Shown here: in pieces, positions 42,245-51,589 of the stretch
Layout: the number at the start of each line of letters is the position of its first letter
Numbering within the stretch: the first letter of the stretch is position 1
From: Lutibacter sp.
Lineage (GTDB): Bacteria; Bacteroidota; Bacteroidia; Flavobacteriales; Flavobacteriaceae
Length of the DNA: 64,000 nt
Assembly: GCF_016342705.1 (NCBI RefSeq)
Contig: NZ_JAEINV010000001.1
Location: 434,001-498,000, forward strand
Direction of reading: 5' to 3'
Made by a program: the position numbers and the translations under genes
The notes under the pieces: generated by a model
What the model saw: the letters and a program-made list of their open reading frames with translations, nothing else
Told to the model about the DNA's origin: nothing
The model's database searches: none

Positions 42245-43714
42245 ATGCAAGACAACAAAAACCTTTCTGAAATTAAGATAGAAGATCAAAAAATTATTCA
42301 AAATAAAGAGTTGAATATTTTAGAGGCTTTAATTCCTGTAGTTATTTTAATGATGCTTTTGGCATATAATATTTTTTATGCAGGAGGGGAATGGTTGGGT
42401 GAATATTCCAATCAATTTATTTTGTTAATGGGAGGCGTAGTAGCTTCTATTGTTGGCTTTTTTAATAAGGTAAATATAAAAACAATGTTATTGGAAGTTT
42501 GGGAAAACTTAAAAAGTGTTTTTATTCCTATTATGATTTTGTTTTTGGTGGGTGCTTTAGCAGGAACTTGGCTAATAAGTGGTATTATACCAGCCATGGT
42601 TTATTATGGATTACAAGTGTTAAGTCCATCAATATTTTTACCTGCTTCAGTAGTTATTGCAGCTATTATTTCGGTAGCAACAGGTAGCTCTTGGACAACT
42701 TCGGCAACTGTTGGTATTGCGTTGGTTGGAATTGGAACGGCTTTAGGAATTCCTTCAGGAATGATTGCAGGTGCGGTTATTTCAGGCGCCTATTTTGGTG
42801 ATAAAATGTCTCCATTAAGCGATACTACAAATTTAGCTCCAGCCATGGCAGGAACTGATATTTTTACGCATATAAGGTATATGACACTTACCACTGTTCC
42901 AACAATTTTAATCACTATTTTGGTATTTACAATTATAAGTTTAAATATAGAAACTACTGGAAGTGCAGATGTAAGTGGTTTGTTACATACAATTAATGAA
43001 ACATTTCATATTTCAATTTATTTATTTATTGTTCCATTGGTTGTAATTGTACTTATTTTATTAAAAACAAAGCCGCTAATTGCGCTCGGAATTGGTGTTG
43101 TTTTGGCAGGAATTTTTGCAGTTATTTTTCAAGGAGATATACTAGATATGTTACCGGGAACAAATAGTTATAAAACGGTAATAAATTCCATTTTTTTTGA
43201 TACCCATATTGCAACAGATAACGATAAGCTAAATGAATTATTTAGTGCAGGAGGTATGAAAGGAATGTTATGGACAATTTATTTAATTATTTGCGCTATG
43301 TTTTTTGGTGGAATTATGGATGCCATTGGTGCTCTTGCTAGAATTACGAATGGATTATTAAAAATAGCGACTTCCATTTTTGGATTATTTGCAAGTACAG
43401 TTATAAGTTGTATTGGTTTAAATGCCATTGCTTCAGACCAATATTTAGCCATAGTAATCCCTGGAAAAATGTTTAAAAAAGCATTTCATGATAAAGGGTT
43501 AGCGCCAGAAAATTTAAGTAGAAGTTTAGAAGATTCTGGGACAGTTACGTCAGTATTAATACCATGGAATACATGTGGAGCTTATCAATCTGGAGTTTTA
43601 GGTGTTGGCGTTCACGAATATTTTATATATGCAATTTTTAACTGGCTAAGTCCAATTATGACCTTAACTTTTGCTGCATTTAGTATTAAAATAAAGCAAT
43701 TAGTAAAAAAGTAA
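42245..43714 (+). CDS. nhaC: Na+/H+ antiporter, NhaC family
   Basis: The 489-residue protein has about 11-12 membrane helices. NhaC-type signatures include GSSWTTSATVGIALVGIGTALG, SGAYFGDKMSPLSDTTNLAP and SRSLEDSGTVTSVLIPWNTCGAYQ, with the polar residues expected in the ion path. It exchanges internal Na+ for protons, fitting a marine or sodium-using organism, and it would work with sodium-dependent systems such as Rnf. It stands alone: a terminator lies upstream and the convergent porin gene follows 4 bases later. Confidence 0.93.
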   Translation: MQDNKNLSEIKIEDQKIIQNKELNILEALIPVVILMMLLAYNIFYAGGEWLGEYSNQFILLMGGVVASIVGFFNKVNIKTMLLEVWENLKSVFIPIMILFLVGALAGTWLISGIIPAMVYYGLQVLSPSIFLPASVVIAAIISVATGSSWTTSATVGIALVGIGTALGIPSGMIAGAVISGAYFGDKMSPLSDTTNLAPAMAGTDIFTHIRYMTLTTVPTILITILVFTIISLNIETTGSADVSGLLHTINETFHISIYLFIVPLVVIVLILLKTKPLIALGIGVVLAGIFAVIFQGDILDMLPGTNSYKTVINSIFFDTHIATDNDKLNELFSAGGMKGMLWTIYLIICAMFFGGIMDAIGALARITNGLLKIATSIFGLFASTVISCIGLNAIASDQYLAIVIPGKMFKKAFHDKGLAPENLSRSLEDSGTVTSVLIPWNTCGAYQSGVLGVGVHEYFIYAIFNWLSPIMTLTFAAFSIKIKQLVKK

Positions 43715-43717
43715 GTA

Positions 43718-45895
43718 TTAAATAAAGAAGTTCCAAACCAAACCAAATCGTACCGTTAAATCTCTGTACGGGTAATTAGGTGCGGAATAATAATTTCTTC
43801 CTGTAAAACTTGCACTAAAATTTTCAACTTTTAAATACAAACGTGTTCTTCTAATTTGTGCATTTGCAAAAAAGTCTAATACAGGGAAGTTTCCAAATTC
43901 AGCATCATTTTGAAGTACAAATTCACTAAGTAAAGGATTATATGCATTTGCCTTAAAAGAAGTGAAATATTTGAAGGTAACACCTGTTTGAAGGTATAAG
44001 GGTTTTTTCTTAAATAAATAATTTGAATAATAAATTGTATTTCTAGTGACTAATTCAGGAACTCTAAAAAATGAATCACCACTTTCAACTTTTTGATATT
44101 GTACAGTATTGTCTATAGTAAAATTTCTAAATGTAAAATATTGTTGTGCTTTTACCTTAAAGTATTTTAAAGTTTCAGTAGCTTGAACAGGTTTGGAGTC
44201 TTCTCCAAAATAGGTGTAATTGTCTATAATTGAGTATGTAGCTTTTATATTTCCCCATTTATTAACAATCATTTGTGCACCAATTGATTTTAATTCTTCA
44301 TTTTTAAAATTATTTTGCCAATTGTAATTTTTATAAGCACTTTGGTATAATAATTTATTAAAATCTGGTGATTTTGAATTTATTTCAGCAAACCCTTTAA
44401 AGCTAAAAATACTATCTAATACAAAGCTTGCAGCCGCTTTTAAGGAGTGACCAGTAATATCTCCAGATAAAATAGATTGTGCATCAGCATCTAATTTAAC
44501 TTTGCCATAGTTTACTTTCCAGTCTGCTCCAACTGTTAACGCATTTCCTTTTAGTTTATCAAATATAGTTTCACTATCGTAATATAATATGCTGTTAAAA
44601 TGGTAATTATAGTTTAAAAAACCTCCTTTAACTCTTAAAACACCAGTAATTGGCGAATTCAGTTGAAGAAAAAGTTCATTATTCATATGTTGGTATGAAG
44701 TGTGGTCTGCTATGGTAGAATTAAATGCATCACCAAAAATTTCATTGTCAGAACTTTCATTAAACCTATAATGTTTTGTTTCATACATAAAACGATGTCC
44801 AAGTTTAAAGTCTAACAATTTTTTTGAAACCTTGGTAATTGTTAAAGTTGAATCTTTCTTGGGAGCAATAGTGTCGTTTTTTATAATTACAGGATTTATA
44901 ATACTGTCTTTTACTTTTTTTGCACTTCCTAAAGCAGGGTTTCTTTTTACTATTTTTTTTGAAATTATTGAATCTTTAGATATAGAATCTACTTGTTTTT
45001 TTACTGCTAATGAATCAGATATTTTTGCTTTAATTTTATCAGCTTCTATTTGTTTCTTTTTTTTCCTTTCAATAACATTTTGTTTTGAATAAATAGAAAA
45101 TGTTTGCTCCGTAAAATAACGTTTGCCTTCAAACATGTTATCAGCATCAGTTAAATTAACATCTAATCTACCTCTATCTGTATAATTTGGATCATTTGTT
45201 TCAAAGTAGTTGATGGAATCTTCGGTTAAACCGCCATTTTCATTATTAAAAAAATCAAAGGATGTAAAATGCCCTTTTATTTCGTAAGTTCTATTGGTAT
45301 TATGATAGTTAAAAGTAGTTGTAAAATTACCTGTGCTAGCCAAAGAATAACGGTACTTCCCTAAAGATCGTAGGCCTTTATAACTTAATGAAATATTAAA
45401 CTTTTTAGAAGTATTCATGGTGACCAAAGCATCTAAAATTTGCCCTTGTTCAAAGCCAGTTCTGTACATAATTTCAGAAGTTGGAGTTGGAACATAATAA
45501 TATTTTACATCTTCAATTTTGTAATAATTATATTGCTTGGCATTCATACCAATTAATGGAAATATTGAACTATTTTCAAAAGAATGACCTAATTTAGAAT
45601 AAGTTTGCCCCATATTATGAAATGGAAGTAGCTCAAAATCATCTTTTCTTAAATAATTAAACTTTACATCTTTTTTTAAAGACAATGTTGTATCTATATA
45701 AGTGGTGTCATTTGAAATGGTAAATACCTTGTAATCAGTGTATTTGGTTTCCCCATCTAGTTTTATTTTAACTTCGTTTTTAAAGGAGGTGCTATCGCTT
45801 TGATACATTCCTCTGCTGCCATCAGCTCCTCTAAATTGAGCATTTATATTGTAGTGGCAAAAACCTAAAATTAAAACTATAAGTAATTTTTTCAT
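43718..45895 (-). CDS. Putative outer-membrane porin (Porin_10-like)
   Basis: The 725-residue protein starts with a signal peptide (MKKLLIVLILGFCHYNINAQ) and ends with strands such as LYLKVENFSASFTGRNYY and DLTVRFGLVWNFFI, with a terminal aromatic run, as in a large beta barrel. The N-terminal and C-terminal parts match the putative porin family of Bacteroidota. A Lys/Ser/Ile/Asp-rich low-complexity linker at about 275-355 (KKKKQIEADKIKAKISDSLAVKK) is unusual. It is monocistronic, with a -7 element upstream. Substrate unknown. Confidence 0.8.
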   Translation of the reverse strand: MKKLLIVLILGFCHYNINAQFRGADGSRGMYQSDSTSFKNEVKIKLDGETKYTDYKVFTISNDTTYIDTTLSLKKDVKFNYLRKDDFELLPFHNMGQTYSKLGHSFENSSIFPLIGMNAKQYNYYKIEDVKYYYVPTPTSEIMYRTGFEQGQILDALVTMNTSKKFNISLSYKGLRSLGKYRYSLASTGNFTTTFNYHNTNRTYEIKGHFTSFDFFNNENGGLTEDSINYFETNDPNYTDRGRLDVNLTDADNMFEGKRYFTEQTFSIYSKQNVIERKKKKQIEADKIKAKISDSLAVKKQVDSISKDSIISKKIVKRNPALGSAKKVKDSIINPVIIKNDTIAPKKDSTLTITKVSKKLLDFKLGHRFMYETKHYRFNESSDNEIFGDAFNSTIADHTSYQHMNNELFLQLNSPITGVLRVKGGFLNYNYHFNSILYYDSETIFDKLKGNALTVGADWKVNYGKVKLDADAQSILSGDITGHSLKAAASFVLDSIFSFKGFAEINSKSPDFNKLLYQSAYKNYNWQNNFKNEELKSIGAQMIVNKWGNIKATYSIIDNYTYFGEDSKPVQATETLKYFKVKAQQYFTFRNFTIDNTVQYQKVESGDSFFRVPELVTRNTIYYSNYLFKKKPLYLQTGVTFKYFTSFKANAYNPLLSEFVLQNDAEFGNFPVLDFFANAQIRRTRLYLKVENFSASFTGRNYYSAPNYPYRDLTVRFGLVWNFFI

Positions 45896-45911
45896 AAAAC
45901 GAATTGAATGG

Positions 45912-45919
45912 CAAAGGTA
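45912..45919 (-). promoter_or_regulatory. Candidate -7 element for the porin gene
   Basis: On the minus strand it reads TACCTTTG (TAnnTTTG), 16 bases before the ATG. Confidence 0.5.
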
Positions 45920-45992
45920 AAATATTTGAACGAAAAAAATAATAGTAAATTGTAATCCATAAATTTAAAAATAGAACTATAAAAAATAGTGT

Positions 45993-46000
45993 TATTTTTG
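45993..46000 (+). promoter_or_regulatory. Candidate -7 element for rnhB
   Basis: TATTTTTG fits TAnnTTTG and lies 17 bases before the ATG. Confidence 0.45.
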
Positions 46001-46017
46001 ATAACCAATACTTAAAA

Positions 46018-46620
46018 ATGGCACTTAAAAATTTTTATTTAAAAGATATTGTTGAAGTTGGAACAGATGAAGCTGGAAGAGGTTGTTTGTCGGGTCCAGT
46101 AGTAGCTGCAGCAGTTATTTTACCTGTAGATTTCTCACATGCATTGTTAAATGATTCTAAACAATTATCTGAAAAACAACGAAATTTATTACAGCCAATT
46201 ATTGAGCAAAATGCAATTTCATATGGCGTTTCATATGTTTTTGAAGAAACTATTGATGAAATTAATATTTTGCAAGCTTCCATTTTAGCAATGCATTTAG
46301 CTATTGAAAAATTAAAAGTTGTTCCAGAACATATTATTGTTGATGGAAATAAATTTAAACCATATAAAGAAATTCCGCATACAACAATTGTAAAAGGCGA
46401 TGCAAAGTTTATGAGCATTGCAGCAGCTTCGGTTTTAGCAAAAACTTACAGAGATGCCTACATGGAAAAAATAGCCATAGAATTTCCTGAGTATCAATGG
46501 CAAAAAAATAAAGGCTATCCTACCTTGCAGCACAGAGATGCCATCAGAAATTTTGGTGTCACAAAATATCATAGAAAATCTTTTAGATTATTGCCCGAAC
46601 AATTAAAATTAGATTTGTAA
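46018..46620 (+). CDS. rnhB: Ribonuclease HII
   Basis: RNase HII cuts RNA in RNA-DNA hybrids and at single ribonucleotides in DNA. The 200-residue protein has the catalytic start [20 protein letters not shown] (DEAGRG), [28 protein letters not shown] and the C-terminal HRKSF motif. Length is normal. It lies between the divergent porin gene and the nucleoid-associated protein gene, each with its own -7 element. Confidence 0.97.
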   Translation: MALKNFYLKDIVEVGTDEAGRGCLSGPVVAAAVILPVDFSHALLNDSKQLSEKQRNLLQPIIEQNAISYGVSYVFEETIDEINILQASILAMHLAIEKLKVVPEHIIVDGNKFKPYKEIPHTTIVKGDAKFMSIAAASVLAKTYRDAYMEKIAIEFPEYQWQKNKGYPTLQHRDAIRNFGVTKYHRKSFRLLPEQLKLDL

Positions 46621-46648
46621 TTCTCTCAAATTTCTGCTTTAAAAAATT

Positions 46649-46656
46649 TACATTTG
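46649..46656 (+). promoter_or_regulatory. Candidate -7 element for the nucleoid-associated protein gene
   Basis: TACATTTG fits TAnnTTTG and lies 21 bases before the ATG. Confidence 0.5.
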
Positions 46657-46677
46657 CTTTCCTTAAAAATGTAAAAG

Positions 46678-47730
46678 ATGATTAAAAGAAGTAGAGTAGC
46701 CATTTCAAAGTTTATAATTCATAAAGTAGGTAATAAATTTAATAGCGCAACCAATATTTTTTCTGAAGATGTAGTTACTTTTGATGAAGAAAGCTACGAA
46801 TTAATGAAACCTTTTTTGTTAAAACCTTTTGGAAATGTTATTGAAAGCTACCGATTTAATCATCATTCAAATATAGAATTAAACGAAATTAATAACTATT
46901 CTGCACAGGTTTTTGCAGATCCAACTACTTTTATAGATGTTTCTAAACACATTGTAAATCATTTGTTTGAACAATCTAATTCAGCTCAAATTAAAACGGG
47001 AGATGTAATTATTGCACTTTTTGAAGATATTGAATATAAGGAAGTTATAACACAAGCGCTGGGTATTTTTAAAATTGAAAATAAAGTAGATTTTTTCCAA
47101 ACTTTTATGGAAAAAGATATTTTAGATGTAGTAGTTCAGAAAGGAATTAGTACTAAAAAATTAGATAAAGGTTGTTTAATTATTAATTCAACTGATGGCG
47201 AAGGAAAAGTTGTGTTAAGTGTTGATACTAATAATTACGATGCACAATATTGGATTAAAAACTTTTTAAGTGTAAAATATGCCGATGATAATAATCAGCA
47301 TACTCAAAATTACATTGAAATGTGTAAAGATTTTTCTGAGGAAGTGATTAAAGAAGATTTTGGTGTTCACGAAAAAAGTAAGTTTTTAGCTAAAACAGTC
47401 GACTTTTTTAAAGAAAATGAACAAATAAATATCCACGATTTTAAAGATTATCTTTTTGAAGAGGATGAAGAAAAGAAAACGCGTTTTGATGATTATAAAA
47501 AACAGTTTGAAACTGAAAATGAAGTATTGGTTAGAAATCAATTTGCAGTTTCAGACATTGTGTTGAAAAAGCAAAAGCAAAAAATTAAAACTGAAATTAA
47601 GCTAGATACCAATATTCAAATTAAATTAGATATTGATGCGCCAGACGCTTCTGCAGAATATTTAGAACAAGGTTACGACGAGGAGCGTAAAATGAAATTC
47701 TACAAAGTTTTTTATAACGAGGAAGATTAG
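46678..47730 (+). CDS. Nucleoid-associated protein (NdpA/YejK family)
   Basis: The 350-residue protein matches the NdpA/YejK family of nucleoid-associated proteins: a start with ISKFIIHKVGNKFN, then TGDVIIALFEDIEYKEVITQALGIFKIENKV in the middle (in parts, about 100-130), then a Lys/Glu/Asp-rich C-terminal half. The family associates with the nucleoid but its biochemical role is poorly known. It follows rnhB by 57 bases with its own -7 element. No damage is seen. Confidence 0.82.
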   Translation: MIKRSRVAISKFIIHKVGNKFNSATNIFSEDVVTFDEESYELMKPFLLKPFGNVIESYRFNHHSNIELNEINNYSAQVFADPTTFIDVSKHIVNHLFEQSNSAQIKTGDVIIALFEDIEYKEVITQALGIFKIENKVDFFQTFMEKDILDVVVQKGISTKKLDKGCLIINSTDGEGKVVLSVDTNNYDAQYWIKNFLSVKYADDNNQHTQNYIEMCKDFSEEVIKEDFGVHEKSKFLAKTVDFFKENEQINIHDFKDYLFEEDEEKKTRFDDYKKQFETENEVLVRNQFAVSDIVLKKQKQKIKTEIKLDTNIQIKLDIDAPDASAEYLEQGYDEERKMKFYKVFYNEED

Positions 47731-47736
47731 TTTTTA

Positions 47737-47766
47737 AGTTGAAAAGTTGAAAGGTTGAAAGTTGAA
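47737..47766. repeat. Short tandem repeat of GTTGAAA units
   Basis: Four near-identical copies of AGTTGAAA/GGTTGAAA follow each other just after the nucleoid-protein stop. This simple repeat is likely a slippage product. Confidence 0.7.
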
Positions 47767-47818
47767 TTTTATTTAAATTTTTAATTCATTTTTAACTAAA
47801 AAATAGCTAATTTATAAC

Positions 47819-47847
47819 CGTCATGCTGAACTTGATTCAGCATCTCA
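47819..47847. repeat. Half copy of the REP-like element
   Basis: The 29 bases beginning CGTCATGCTGAAC and ending CATCTCA differ at one position from 40198-40226. Only the left arm (hairpin GCTGAA-CTTGA-TTCAGC) is present. It lies between the convergent nucleoid-protein and lipB genes, as the complete copy also lies between convergent genes. Confidence 0.85.
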
Positions 47848-47870
47848 ACTATTTAATATAGGTTGTTTAG

Positions 47871-48566
47871 TTAATCAAACTCAGCTTCAAAAAGCTCCGT
47901 AAAATGTTTTAAAATTTTTCCTTTTACTTCTTCTAAAGGTAACTTTCTGTCAAGTTCGGCTTCTAAAGATGTCACAGCTTTGCCTTTTATTCCACATGGA
48001 ATAATATTATCAAAATAGCCTAAATTTGTATTCACATTTAGTGCAAAACCGTGCATGGTAACCCAACGGCTAGTTCTAACGCCTAAAGCACAAATTTTAC
48101 GTGCAAAAGGTGTCCCAACATCTAACCAAACACCAGTTTCGCCTTCACTTCTTTCAGATTTAATACCGTATTCTTCCAAGGTTTTTATAATTACTTCTTC
48201 TAAAAAACGTAAGTATTTATGAATATCAGTAAAAAAATTATCTAAATCTAAAATAGGGTAGCCAACAATTTGTCCTGGTCCGTGATACGTGATATCACCT
48301 CCACGATTTATTTTATAAAAAGTTGCTCCCTTTTGAGCAAGTTGTACTTCATTTAGTAATAAATTACTGATATCACCACTTTTCCCTAAGGTATAAACGT
48401 GCGGATGTTCTACAAATAAAAAATAATTTGGAGTCTCTAATTCAGTATTATTTTTTCTATTTTCAATTTTTAAATCAACAATACCCTGAAATAATTTTTC
48501 TTGAAATTCCCAAGTTTCTTTATAATCTTTCGCTCCTAAATCTATTAGTTCAATCTTTTTATGCAT
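47871..48566 (-). CDS. lipB: Octanoyltransferase (lipoate biosynthesis)
   Basis: LipB moves octanoyl groups from octanoyl-ACP to lipoyl domains, the first step of lipoic-acid synthesis. The 231-residue protein has RGGDITYHGPGQIVGYPILDL, the catalytic Lys region KICALGVRTSRWVTMHGFALN and the catalytic Cys in IIPCGIKGKAVTSL. The length is normal. Its start overlaps the stop of the upstream YqaE-like gene as TAATG, so it is translated in tandem with that small membrane protein. Confidence 0.96.
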   Translation of the reverse strand: MHKKIELIDLGAKDYKETWEFQEKLFQGIVDLKIENRKNNTELETPNYFLFVEHPHVYTLGKSGDISNLLLNEVQLAQKGATFYKINRGGDITYHGPGQIVGYPILDLDNFFTDIHKYLRFLEEVIIKTLEEYGIKSERSEGETGVWLDVGTPFARKICALGVRTSRWVTMHGFALNVNTNLGYFDNIIPCGIKGKAVTSLEAELDRKLPLEEVKGKILKHFTELFEAEFD

Positions 48567-48724
48567 TATCTATTAGGGTTATTATTAATTATTAAAGCTG
48601 CAATTACACCAGGAATCCAACCTAAGCAGGTTAAAATAAATACAATTAGTATAGAGCCGCAACCTTTGTCAACAACTGCCAATGGTGGGAAAATTATACA
48701 TAAAAAAACTCTAAAACAGCCCAT
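48566..48724 (-). CDS. YqaE/Pmp3-family small membrane protein
   Basis: This short gene encodes 52 residues starting MGCFRVFLCIIFPPLAVV and containing DKGCGS, then LIVFILTCLGWIPGVIAALI before the end NNNPNR. Two hydrophobic helices joined by a short Gly/Cys turn, with the FPPLAV and LGWIPGVIAA signatures, identify the YqaE/Pmp3 family, small membrane proteins linked to stress and membrane potential. The family match and the TAATG junction with lipB make it a real gene. It is probably the first gene of a two-gene operon. Confidence 0.93.
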   Translation of the reverse strand: MGCFRVFLCIIFPPLAVVDKGCGSILIVFILTCLGWIPGVIAALIINNNPNR

Positions 48725-48802
48725 TTTTAATTTTTAACAAATGTCTTAAAAATAATTTACGCATACAACGTTATTAATATTAGTTAAATTATAATTAAAA
48801 TG

Positions 48803-48810
48803 TACTTTTG
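48803..48810 (+). promoter_or_regulatory. Candidate -7 element for gldA
   Basis: TACTTTTG fits TAnnTTTG and lies 16 bases before the gldA ATG. Confidence 0.5.
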
Positions 48811-48826
48811 TTAAAATTGGTTTTAA

Positions 48827-49720
48827 ATGTCTATTGAAGTAAATTCGGTTTCAAAATTATATGGTGCTCAAAAAGCATTAAATTCGGTGAGTTTTAAAAT
48901 TTCAAAAGGAGAAATTGTTGGTTTTTTGGGGCCAAACGGCGCAGGTAAATCTACCTTAATGAAAATTTTAACAGGTTACATTGCTCCAACGGAAGGCGAA
49001 GTTTATGTAAATGAATTTTCATTACAGACTCATAAAATTGAAGCGCAAAAAAATATTGGATATTTACCAGAACACAATCCGTTGTATGTAGAAATGTATG
49101 TAAAAGAGTATTTGCAATTTCATGCAAGTATTCATAAAATTACTAAAACGGAAGTTGAAAAATGTATTGAAAGAGTTGGATTAAAGCCTGAGGCTCATAA
49201 AAAAATTGGGCAACTTAGTAAAGGATATCGTCAGCGTGTTGGTTTAGCTGCAGTTTTATTGCATAACCCTGAAGTGTTAATTTTAGATGAACCAACAACT
49301 GGTTTAGATCCTAATCAATTAGTAGAAATTAGAAATTTAATTAAAGAAGTTGGTAAAGATAAAACGGTGCTTTTCTCAACACATATTATGCAAGAAGTTG
49401 AAGCAGTTTGTGATCGTGTAATTTTAATAAATAAAGGCGTTCTAGTTGCTGATAAAAAGTTGGCAGATTTAAAAGGAAATCAAGATCAAATTATTGAAGT
49501 TGAATTCGATTTTAAAATTGAAAAACAATTTATTGAGCAAATTCCTCATTTAAAAATGGCAAATAATGTACACGATACTATTTGGGAATTAACTTTTGAA
49601 ACAACCAAAGATATGCGTCCAGCAGTTTTTGATTTTGCGCATGACAATGGACTTAAAACATTAAATTTAACTGCAAAAAATAAAAATTTAGAAAGTTTAT
49701 TTAGAGAATTAACTACTTAA
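48827..49720 (+). CDS. gldA: Gliding-motility ABC transporter ATP-binding protein GldA
   Basis: The 297-residue ATPase has Walker A (GPNGAGKST), the signature LSKGYRQRVGLAAVLLHNP and Walker B (VLILDEPTTGLDPNQ), and a C-terminal region after about 215 as in GldA. With the membrane proteins GldF and GldG it forms an ABC exporter needed for gliding in some flavobacteria; those genes are not in the window and are often elsewhere. A general export ATPase is an alternative, but the N-terminus MSIEVNSVSKLYGAQKALN matches GldA well. Its 3' end overlaps the DUF2807 gene on the other strand by 8 bases. Confidence 0.85.
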   Translation: MSIEVNSVSKLYGAQKALNSVSFKISKGEIVGFLGPNGAGKSTLMKILTGYIAPTEGEVYVNEFSLQTHKIEAQKNIGYLPEHNPLYVEMYVKEYLQFHASIHKITKTEVEKCIERVGLKPEAHKKIGQLSKGYRQRVGLAAVLLHNPEVLILDEPTTGLDPNQLVEIRNLIKEVGKDKTVLFSTHIMQEVEAVCDRVILINKGVLVADKKLADLKGNQDQIIEVEFDFKIEKQFIEQIPHLKMANNVHDTIWELTFETTKDMRPAVFDFAHDNGLKTLNLTAKNKNLESLFRELTT

Positions 49721-50459
49721 AAATTAATTTTCCCACACTTTGTACATCAACATCAACAATAGGAGGTTTGTTATATGAAATTACGTTTCCTGTAGAGTGA
49801 ATTGAGCCAGAAAGACTTTCAGTAGGGTAAATTAAAACGTCATTAGAACTAACATTTCTAACAGTAATATTTTTTACAATAAAATCTTTTCCTTCAAAAC
49901 GTGTGTCTCCATCAGAAAAACCAACATCTAATCTGTTTGCAGAGCCGTTAATAAAATAAGTCGAAATTCCATTGCTCCAAATTGTTACTGCATTATTTTC
50001 AATTGTTAAATGCCAATCTCCAACAGCTAAATACGTACTTTTCTCTCCGGAAGAACGTAAATAAAGTGATGGATAGGTTAAGGTTCCAATAGATGTAACA
50101 TCAAGTTCAGAAGCATTTCTAATGGTATTTATATTTGGTGAAGTAACATAAACTTTTGTAAGTCCATAATCTCTAAAAAAATTACAATCATTGTAATCTG
50201 TAAGTATTAATTCATTGTCAACAACTTCAGCAGTTATATCGTTTAATAAATTTTCCCCAGATTCTATAACAACTTTTTGGATAGGACCTTCAGAAATAAA
50301 AAGAGCAATTTTTTTATTCACTACAATTTTTTGAAAGCTAGGAACATCAACTTCTTGTTGAATAATATTTCCAGCTGTTTGAAAACAGTCACTCGCATTT
50401 TCACTGTTGCAGCCTGCTATAAAAAAAGTAATTAATATGTAAAATGTTATTTTTTGCAT
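49713..50459 (-). CDS. Lipoprotein with DUF2807 (head GIN) domain
   Basis: The 248-residue protein has a lipoprotein signal peptide (MQKITFYILITFFIAGC) and a DUF2807 'head GIN' region with the repeating pattern of auto-transporter-like beta strands (VPSFQKIVVNKKIALFISEG, LYLRSSGEKSTYLAV, DVGFSDGDTRFEG). The frame is open to 50495, but the methionine at 50457-50459 starts the signal peptide. Members are secreted and may bind or shape surface polymers; function unknown. It is the last of four same-strand genes starting at dnaE, 13 bases after the first PagL-like gene. Confidence 0.85.
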   Translation of the reverse strand: MQKITFYILITFFIAGCNSENASDCFQTAGNIIQQEVDVPSFQKIVVNKKIALFISEGPIQKVVIESGENLLNDITAEVVDNELILTDYNDCNFFRDYGLTKVYVTSPNINTIRNASELDVTSIGTLTYPSLYLRSSGEKSTYLAVGDWHLTIENNAVTIWSNGISTYFINGSANRLDVGFSDGDTRFEGKDFIVKNITVRNVSSNDVLIYPTESLSGSIHSTGNVISYNKPPIVDVDVQSVGKLIFK

Positions 50460-50472
50460 CACTGTATTTTGA

Positions 50473-51579
50473 TTAAAATTTATAGCCAATTCCAAATTCT
50501 AAAGCTTCAGCTCTAAACAAATTTACTTTTAATGAAATTTCTGAAAATAAATTTTCAGTTAATTTGTGTTTAAATCCAAAACGTTCATAAACTCTACTAA
50601 TGTATGTGTAATGTGAATAAAAGGTATAGCCTATTTGGGAAATAAATGAATAATTATTTTGAGTTAGTTCGTGCCCAACAAAAATTCCAGCTCTTCTATA
50701 ATTATTTTCATTATAATTTTTGTTTTCAGTACTATTGATATAATTAATATGATGTTTTAAGAATTTTGAATCAAAAAAATCAATCCCAGATGTAACGGTA
50801 GTGTAGTTATTCAGTTTTTTACTTCCATAAATAGAAACTGTGTAAAAGGAAAATAAACCACTATCAATTATTAAAGATTCATTATAGCCACCTCTTAAAA
50901 CCAAATTAAAATTTATAGGTTGCGATTGAACCTTAACTGTATCAATTATTTTATTTGAAATGGTTTTAAAATTGCCAATCTTATAGTTTATACCTACATG
51001 CAAAGAAACTGTATTAATGCCTAAATTAGGATTTTTCACACTAACATTTGAAAAATGCAACAAACTTAAACCGGCATTTAAACGTAGTTTTTTACGAATT
51101 AGAAACTTAAAATATTGCAATTTTACATATGCTGAAACATTTAAATTAGAACCTATTGCTAAATTTTGATTGTTATTTATTGCATCATATTTTTTAGTTA
51201 AATACCCAAAACCAAAAGCAGTTGTTAATGAAAGAGAATTATCTTTTTTTGGCGTTAAATTATATGTGAAATGACGATAAACTCCAAAAGCCTCACCTAA
51301 AACAGTGGAGTTAAAGTTTTGGTATATAAATGAATAGCCGTTTTCTGGATAGTTATAAAGTTTATTAAACTCAGTAGGATTTTCATTTTTTTTATTCCAA
51401 CTCAATAGTAAACCGTAAGAATTCCCTTGAATTGCATTGTCTAATTTTTTATCGTGTTCAATAGGTTTGCCAATAAAAAACTCTGTTTGAAAACTATGAA
51501 ATAGTTGTGTTTCGTTTTGAGAAAACAACTGAATTGAAATTAAAAATGTAAAAAATATAAAGAAGAAATGTTTTTTCAT
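50473..51579 (-). CDS. PagL-like acyloxyacyl hydrolase / lipid A deacylase (copy 1)
   Basis: The 368-residue protein has a signal peptide (MKKHFFFIFFTFLISIQLFSQ) and a beta-barrel body with a PagL core: LLHFSNVSVKNPNLGIN contains the H-x-S pair (His175, Ser177) and the SN..PN.G pattern. PagL removes the 3-O-acyl chain of lipid A in the outer membrane. At the position where PagL has its catalytic Glu, 14 residues after the His, this protein has Asn189 by my alignment. It is a tandem paralogue of the next gene, 10 bases apart. Confidence 0.8.
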   Translation of the reverse strand: MKKHFFFIFFTFLISIQLFSQNETQLFHSFQTEFFIGKPIEHDKKLDNAIQGNSYGLLLSWNKKNENPTEFNKLYNYPENGYSFIYQNFNSTVLGEAFGVYRHFTYNLTPKKDNSLSLTTAFGFGYLTKKYDAINNNQNLAIGSNLNVSAYVKLQYFKFLIRKKLRLNAGLSLLHFSNVSVKNPNLGINTVSLHVGINYKIGNFKTISNKIIDTVKVQSQPINFNLVLRGGYNESLIIDSGLFSFYTVSIYGSKKLNNYTTVTSGIDFFDSKFLKHHINYINSTENKNYNENNYRRAGIFVGHELTQNNYSFISQIGYTFYSHYTYISRVYERFGFKHKLTENLFSEISLKVNLFRAEALEFGIGYKF

Positions 51580-51589
51580 TTAATACCTA

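Noticed and set aside
47737-47766. GTTGAAA tandem repeat as a CRISPR-like array
   Set aside because: Units are only 7-8 bases with no spacers, so it is a simple slippage repeat.
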